A stretch of DNA of 64,000 bases from Chlamydoabsidia padenii. Taxonomy: Eukaryota; Mucoromycota; Mucoromycetes; Mucorales; Cunninghamellaceae. Of the stretch, positions 58,962-64,000 are shown piece after piece. Every line of letters begins with the position of its first letter. Within the stretch, counting starts at the first letter, position 1. The notes below the pieces were generated by a model. It was not told the origin of the DNA, made no database searches, and worked only from the letters and a program-made list of their open reading frames with translations. The position numbers and the translations under genes are program-made. The stretch lies in assembly GCA_025330725.1 (NCBI GenBank), contig JAIWND010000011.1, positions 806,001 to 870,000 of the forward strand, written 5' to 3'.

Positions 58962-59609
58962 TTAACATTTGAACTCCGTCTGGGGTACGTGCGTAACGAG
59001 TAAAAAGTCAAGACAAGTTAGTATTTCGATACAATCATATCCAAACAGTTGATTCCTTATTACCAAAAGATCCAATTCATCACCATTGTACCGGAGAAGA
59101 GCACTGATAGCAGGCCAATCCATGTGTTGATTCACCTTTTCTTCAAGCCAAGCGAGAGCATCCTTGTCCAACCCTTCAGTGGCAACATCACCCAAATCCG
59201 TTGGGTCATGGTTAACATGAGCCCAAGTATACACCACCGCAATCTTGCCATTATTAAGGATCTTCTTCAATAGTTGAGAGGTACACTGGACCTTGATGGA
59301 TGCTTTGTAAGTATGACGAGGACGTTTGACAGATCCTTCACCAGCATTATTCTTCTTGGCCACCGGCTTTCCAGCATGATCACAGGCGTATACAATCGTA
59401 TGAGAGACACCAGTGGGTGAGGGGGTACGGGCCATCGTTGAGTGCTGTCTGTCGAAGGGAAACCTTCCATGCTGCCCCACTTCGTTTTTCATCCAATAGT
59501 CGAATTCGGCTTCATTATCAAATTCCCTGGTGTATTTGGCGTTAGGATAACTTGGAACGAAGCGTTCAATGCAGTCGTACTTGATGGTTTGTTGATTGTT
59601 GTCAGACAT
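58962..59609 (-). CDS. FAR1/GCM1-WRKY-like DNA-binding-type protein, possibly transposase-derived
   Basis: ATG at 59609-59607, 215 codons if unspliced; splicing a GTAATAAGG...CCCAG intron near 59064-58982 would still stop at TEFKC. Features: FDNEAEFDYWMKNEVGQHGRFPF, YACDHAGKPVAKK, TYKASIKVQCTSQL, a histidine-containing VYTWAHVNHDPTDLGD and AWLEEKVNQHMDWPAISALLR. A Cys/His pattern (C...C....H.NH) followed by a helix resembles the FAR1/WRKY-GCM1 zinc fold at the start of MULE-type transposases. No DDE transposase domain follows, so this is either a domesticated or a truncated element gene. It is upstream of and co-oriented with the PD-(D/E)XK-like gene, with an 89-bp gap. Confidence 0.5.
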   Translation of the reverse strand: MSDNNQQTIKYDCIERFVPSYPNAKYTREFDNEAEFDYWMKNEVGQHGRFPFDRQHSTMARTPSPTGVSHTIVYACDHAGKPVAKKNNAGEGSVKRPRHTYKASIKVQCTSQLLKKILNNGKIAVVYTWAHVNHDPTDLGDVATEGLDKDALAWLEEKVNQHMDWPAISALLRYNGDELDLLVIRNQLFGYDCIEILTCLDFLLVTHVPQTEFKC

Positions 59610-60359
59610 GGCGTGTTGACCTAAAAAAGATTAGTGAAGAAAAAGAAAAAAAAAAAGATCAAAAACAAAATGGTCCAAAATTTTTACCATGTAACGGGGA
59701 TTTAGTTAATTCGGGTACGTACATACAGTGTTTCCACGGTTACCTGTCGGATTTTTTGAAATCGATGTCGCACTAAAATAAAATTAGTTGTCAGGAATTC
59801 AAAAAAGAGATGATGGATTTTTTTGATTGCCTTGTCGCATTTTTTGGTTTTGACTTGGCGCAGACGCGATTGTCGTAAAAATCATGTCGTGAAATCCAAA
59901 GGCATAATTACTACAGTACTATAGCAACAACAACTACTACTACAACTAAAAAAAATATGACATAAGTAAAAAAGAATGTAACATGTCTATTACCTATCGG
60001 GGGTTTAAATACTTGTTACCGGTAACATATTTTTTCTATGGCGGTACCAAGTTTTTCTATGTTACCGGTAACATTGTGTAACACATCAGTTGTTTTTTTA
60101 ATACTTGTTACTGGGGGAGGGACGATTCTAGTTTGGATTAGCAATTTACTCGGTGGATTTGAGTTATAGACTGATAGTAGACATAGAATGATTTTATTTA
60201 TTCAATAAAAAGAAGAAGAAAAAAAACTATCACACAATGACTTTTTTGAATATGTAACGCTTTGGACGTTTTGGTCGATATAAGATGCAAGTGGGTAAGG
60301 TTGATATGAGGAAGCAGCACGTCGGTAGAAAAGATGATGGAGCTTCACTGTATGATGAC

Positions 60360-60398
<39 letters not shown>

Positions 60399-61081
60399 GC
60401 CGATGCTCTAAATAGAGAGGAGGAGTTGTCATTATGATTGTGTTTTTATAAGAATCAAAAATATAAAGACAATATAGTAAGTGAGATTATTTTTTCTTTC
60501 TTTATTAGAGTGTGTAAAAAGACTCAATTATTGTAATATGAGACAAATGTAAACATGGTTTTATTATAATACCCATAATCATAGTAATAGTAATCAAACA
60601 ACACTAATACTAATACTAATACTAATCATAACCATCTATATATATACTATCGAGAAGATGATGTCAAAGACAAACCAAGTACCGTGAAGCATTCAACATC
60701 CCGCACGCATGATTGACTATATTACATGTTTTAAATGTAAACAAATGTCAGTATGACCTTTGAATTTTATATACATGTGTATATAATTTACCTAATGGAT
60801 CAAAACAAATGGTAGTTACAACAAGGAAGCCAGCATCAATCAATATCAGCATTCAATACCATCGATCGTTTTTTTTATGATATGGCTTACCGTGGGCACC
60901 GCATGAGGAATACATATTTACACACCCCATGCAACAAACTACACAAACAGTCATCCAGGAAGTGTAGACAATCACACACATACATAAAAAAAACTAAAAA
61001 AAAAAAAAAAAAGACTAGAAGGACAAGCAGGTCGAGTTTTATTGAATCAAATAAAAGTTCAATAAAAATAATACTATTCCA
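59610..61081. other. 1.5-kb intergenic region
   Basis: Holds the two 12-bp palindromes described below, a 34-nt A run (60361-60394) and a degenerate minus-strand patch near 60230-60290 ending YRPKRPKRYIFKKVIV. No supportable gene. Confidence 0.5.
60015..60072. repeat. pair of perfect 12-bp palindromes GTTACCGGTAAC
   Basis: Perfect inverted repeats at 60015-60026 and 60061-60072, 46 bp apart, with GGCGGTACC between them and flanking similarity (TATTTTTTCTATG / TTTTTCTATG). Confidence 0.85.
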
Positions 61082-62098
61082 TCATTTTCGAGTTCTTTTC
61101 CAACGGTAATGAGCCGACTTCATGGTTGCAGTCTTGTTGTATGATGCAAAGTATCCCAACCTTTTACCATCTGTGAATATAGATTCCCAATTTCCAACCC
61201 CATTGTCGCCTATGATGCCTTCAACGTAGTCCCAGTTGCTGTTACTGCCTTGCTGGAGCTGTTGTTGGGGTTCAGTTGCTGGAGGTGAGAGTGTTCGCTC
61301 AGGAGAGGAGGCCGAGGATTCATTGTGTTGTGCCATGTATTCACGGGTGATCACCAAACCATGATTCAGGATATCTTCAACGCGGATTCTTTGTTGAGCA
61401 TCGGGACATCTTCACGTAAACAAGTGAGGGCTTTTTCCATTGTCGATCGTGTTTGGCGGTAAAAGTCCTGGGTATCATTTGTGATCATTTCTTGGTTGGT
61501 GATATCATCGAAAATTATTTGTCTGGCAATGCTGTATAATTTTCGAATGGTGGTATCAAAGGGTGGTCCAATATAGATCTAGCTTGGCAGGTAAAGAATG
61601 ACGATAAAGCCACACATGGTTCAAGAGGCGCTGTCATACTAGAAGCCAAGCTGTGATCATCAACAAAGAAGCAGTGTTCCGCCCAAGGGTGACAGTTGCA
61701 TTGTAGTAAATATGGATGGTTTTTGTTACGCTTGACTCGGCTACGTACTTCAGATTTGATGGATGCAATGGCGAAGATGAGGAGGATAGGTGGTTTTGAG
61801 TTGTATTGACGGATAGATGAGAGTGCATAAGTCATTAAGCGTCGGAGGAAGGCGTTGTTTACCGTGTGCTGTATTTCTATAAGAATTGGGGGAAGTGCTG
61901 ATGATTCTGGAAGGTACACTACGTCAGATTGGCTACCATTGCACCATTCCGTTGGCCCAGGTTTGTATTCTATTTCTTGATTGCCTAGTAAATAAAATAA
62001 GCAATAAAGAAGTGTATTCAATTTGGAATTGACTTACCTAGCAAGGTGTCTACAACTACCTTTATCACATCCTTATTCAATAAGATCAGTTTTGACAT
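61082..62098 (-). pseudogene. frameshifted PD-(D/E)XK-like gene with C-terminal WD.VE...W..IF.DGKR.GY domain
   Basis: Begins MSKLILLNKDVIKVV at 62098, with an intron (donor GTAAGTC near 62036, acceptor TTTACTAG near 61986). Then GNQEIEYKPGPTEWCN, SDVVYLPES, PPILIEIQHTVN (D-E-x-Q, a PD-(D/E)XK-like core) and a helical region to LDHP near 61556, where the frame changes (FDTTIRKLYSIARQIIFDD). A second change occurs near 61401 (LREDV to CPDAQQRIRVEDIL). The end (NWDYVEGIIG, NWESIF.DGKRLGYFASY, SAHYRWKRTRK) looks like a small helical DNA-binding-type domain. Two independent shifts suggest decay, though base errors are possible. Family and function are unknown to me; it is unlike the 57-kb gene outside the active-site region. 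Confidence 0.6.
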
Positions 62099-62315
62099 CA
62101 AATCAGTTCTAGGTCGATGAGGGAGCGGTAATCAAAACAACGATGAGTTTGGTTGTGTCATATTTGTTGTTACCGAAAACACAAAGATTTTTTATATAAT
62201 AATTTTAAATCCCAGTCACATTTTTGCACGCACCTACCGGCTTAACTCGACTTTTGGTCCTTTTGTTAAATCCTGCGAGGAAAAGTGAGGCAGTGAAAAT
62301 AAACTTTTCGGGGTT

Positions 62316-62398
62316 GTAATAGATGTTCAATGTTTAAAACCCGAATTCCTGTGTAGACGGGTGAGGGCCTGTCCACACGAGCCAATATTTTCTATGGT
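62316..62398 (+). repeat. 83-bp direct repeat, left copy
   Basis: Shares GTAATAGAT.TTCAATGTT, CCCGAATTCCTGTGTAGACGGG and CCTGTCCACACGAGCCAATA with 62943-63025. The preceding GCGAGGAAAAGTG is also shared, interrupted here by a ~28-bp insertion. Confidence 0.9.
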
Positions 62399-62942
62399 GA
62401 GCTCCATTTTTTTTTTTTTTTCAAAAGTCATGGTAAAACAATCTTGAGGCTATACTGCTCCATACAAGGGCCTTGGTACGATGGTCATTATGTAAACTTT
62501 GTTGGAAATAGGTTAAGGAATGCACATGGTCACTTTTGTCATTAGCATCACTTGTTCATTGAGGCAGTAGAACTCTCTTAAGATTTTTTAAAATTGCGGG
62601 TTTTGGAAAAAGGGATTTGTTACGGACACATAGGAATTTCGCAGGTGGACTTTTTTCAAAGATTACAGGATTCGAAAAAGTGGATATATCACCAACCATG
62701 GTAGAGCCAGACAAAATATATAGTCCAGAAGATAACAGAGGATGAATCATTGTAAAAAATAAAAAAGAAGAGAAAAGAAAGGAGGAATAATAACAATGAA
62801 ATCTGTAAATCATGCAATATTTAAATGCCGGCAGATATGGGAACTTAATTTTTCCCTTCACTGACCACATTTCTGCGCCGATTGTTTATTGTTTGCGGAT
62901 GAGTGTACCTTAGTAAAGGGTGTGAATCCCGCGAGGAAAAGT
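62399..62942. other. segment between the direct repeats
   Basis: About 540 bp with a partial, inverted remnant of the dispersed ~100-bp repeat near 62484-62551 (TTTGTTGGAAATAGG, CATTAGCATCAC). No gene seen. Confidence 0.5.
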
Positions 62943-63025
62943 GTAATAGATATTCAATGTTGAAATCCCGAATTCCTGTGTAGACGGGCGAGGGCCTGTC
63001 CACACGAGCCAATATTTTCTATGGT
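62943..63025 (+). repeat. 83-bp direct repeat, right copy
   Basis: Second copy; directly abuts copy C of the duplicated block. It contains an AAATCCCG core (62959-62974), where the left copy has AAAACCCG. Confidence 0.9.
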
Positions 63026-64000
63026 CGAATACACATATAAAATCCGAGTGCGGGTGGAGATTAGTCGACCCCACACGCATATACCCCATTTTTCAAATTC
63101 CGCCTTCAACAACGTCGAATTCCTCCCCCCGCCCTCTCTCTCTTCCTTACTTTTTCTTCTTTATTTTCGACTTTTACACTCGATAAACTGCATCTCTTGG
63201 TAAGTTAAAACAATACAATCCTTTGTCTTTTATTCACTGTTTATGGAACAACTTGGGATAATTAACTAATCCATTCAACTCAGGTATCTTTATGTTTGAT
63301 ATAGGAATCATTCTTCATCTTACTACCACTTGATTACCACCCAATTCTTTGTATTATTACACCAATCAACACCCACTCAGCAATGCCTCGTCACTTGGAT
63401 CAAAACTATTCATTCACAATCTATTGCTTGACTTGTTATTTGGACCATAGATTGGGTACTATGGTAAGTCGAAACACTTGGAAAAACAGGAAATTGTGTT
63501 TAATCTTATACATCTCATGATTGAAGGTCAAGAAAAACGAAGAATTGTGGAAGCCCCCAAAGACAATCAATACACATTATTGTGCTATCCCGGGCAAGAA
63601 TCGATATGGAAATTACTCACCTGTGGATGGAACAACTATTTAGGAAAATGAAGGTGTAATACTATCGACAAATTGCATCCTCAAAACAATGGCTCTATTC
63701 TTGGTGTGATGAATATCGTTGTGTCAAAAGAAAAGAAGTTAAGTGTTATTCATTCATTAACTTTATCGCCTACTAACTGATTATTATTCTGGGTTGATAG
63801 ATCCTGGAAAACGCTGAAGAATAGAATATCAATTCTACCTACAAGACATACAAATTGGCCATTGAAGGATCTCACTCCATTATTGTCATTTATTTTAATA
63901 CTTATCATGTAGACTCGGTTTGCTTTTTTTGTAATAAATATTAGATTAGTCTTGGTGGTCTCTAGTTGGTTGCTGCAGGTAAATATAAAAGTTAATGGAT
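63026..64000 (+). repeat. duplicated block, copy C (inverted, cut by the window end)
   Basis: Reverse-complement match of copy A from 51030 down to about 50045: leader, first-exon donor CTCTTGGTAAGTT, SSLGSK/FHNLLLDLL region (here altered), the EENEELWKPPKTINTHYC / EAPKDNQYTLL exon near 63545-63640, and the GSILGVMNIVV exon. Frames are broken by a stop (ACTATTTAG) at the same place as in copy A, so A and C are close relatives. Confidence 0.75.

Noticed and set aside
1..64000. CRISPR arrays, rRNA or tRNA genes
   Set aside because: No regularly spaced repeats of CRISPR type, no rRNA segments and no cloverleaf with a convincing T-loop were seen; several GGGATTTGAA sites only superficially recall a T-arm.

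Overview
The window looks like nuclear DNA of an early-diverging fungus, most probably Mucoromycota (Mucorales-type). Evidence: short phase-conserved spliceosomal introns (about 50-150 bp, GTAAGT-like donors, CTAAC/CTGAC-like branch regions), A/T-rich intergenic DNA with very long homopolymers, and eukaryotic gene content (uL16 ribosomal protein, HP1, MADS box, CLIP-170, DH-PH RhoGEF, an AP-4 epsilon-like adaptin). The species cannot be named from the sequence alone.

Layout: 1-39 kb is mostly gene-dense housekeeping DNA. In order: RPL10/uL16 (-, cut by the window edge), an internally deleted F-box pseudogene (-), a TBC protein (+), a YMC-type mitochondrial carrier (-), the proteasome tether Sts1/Cut8 (-), a CLIP-170-like CAP-Gly protein (+), an MCT-type MFS transporter (+), the intact F-box paralogue (+), a cold-shock-domain protein (-), a degenerate locus (17.7-19.6 kb), a GLI/Zic-like C2H2 factor (+), a RhoGEF (-) divergent from the AP-4 epsilon-like adaptin (+), a MADS-box gene (-) divergent from an SDR (+), signal peptidase subunit SPC1 (-) divergent from ribokinase (+), peptidyl-tRNA hydrolase (-), HP1 (-), a CipC/DUF3759 protein whose start codon is split by an intron (-), CDP-diacylglycerol synthase (-), and a small zinc-ribbon gene with one in-frame TGA (-).

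39.8-44.4 kb is an apparently young, complete Ty3/Gypsy-type LTR retrotransposon: matching 135-bp LTRs, a 4-bp target duplication and one uninterrupted Gag-Pol frame. After an unrecognised Ser/His-rich gene and a J-domain gene, 47.4-64 kb is repeat-rich and decaying. It holds three copies of one ~2.4-kb duplicated block (the last inverted and cut by the window end), a 198-bp tandem duplication, a higher-order tandem array (four ~0.5-kb units alternating between two subtypes), a J-domain pseudogene that kept intron positions, a PD-(D/E)XK-like gene next to a FAR1/GCM1-like gene, and a frameshifted second PD-(D/E)XK-like gene.

The most interesting cross-cutting signal is a short motif, TTNAAATCCCGNC (or its complement). 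At least 18 exact AAATCCCG/CGGGATTT cores lie almost only in intergenic DNA, typically 70-360 bp upstream of start codons of unrelated genes. A dispersed ~100-bp repeat family is a second structure that genes do not explain.
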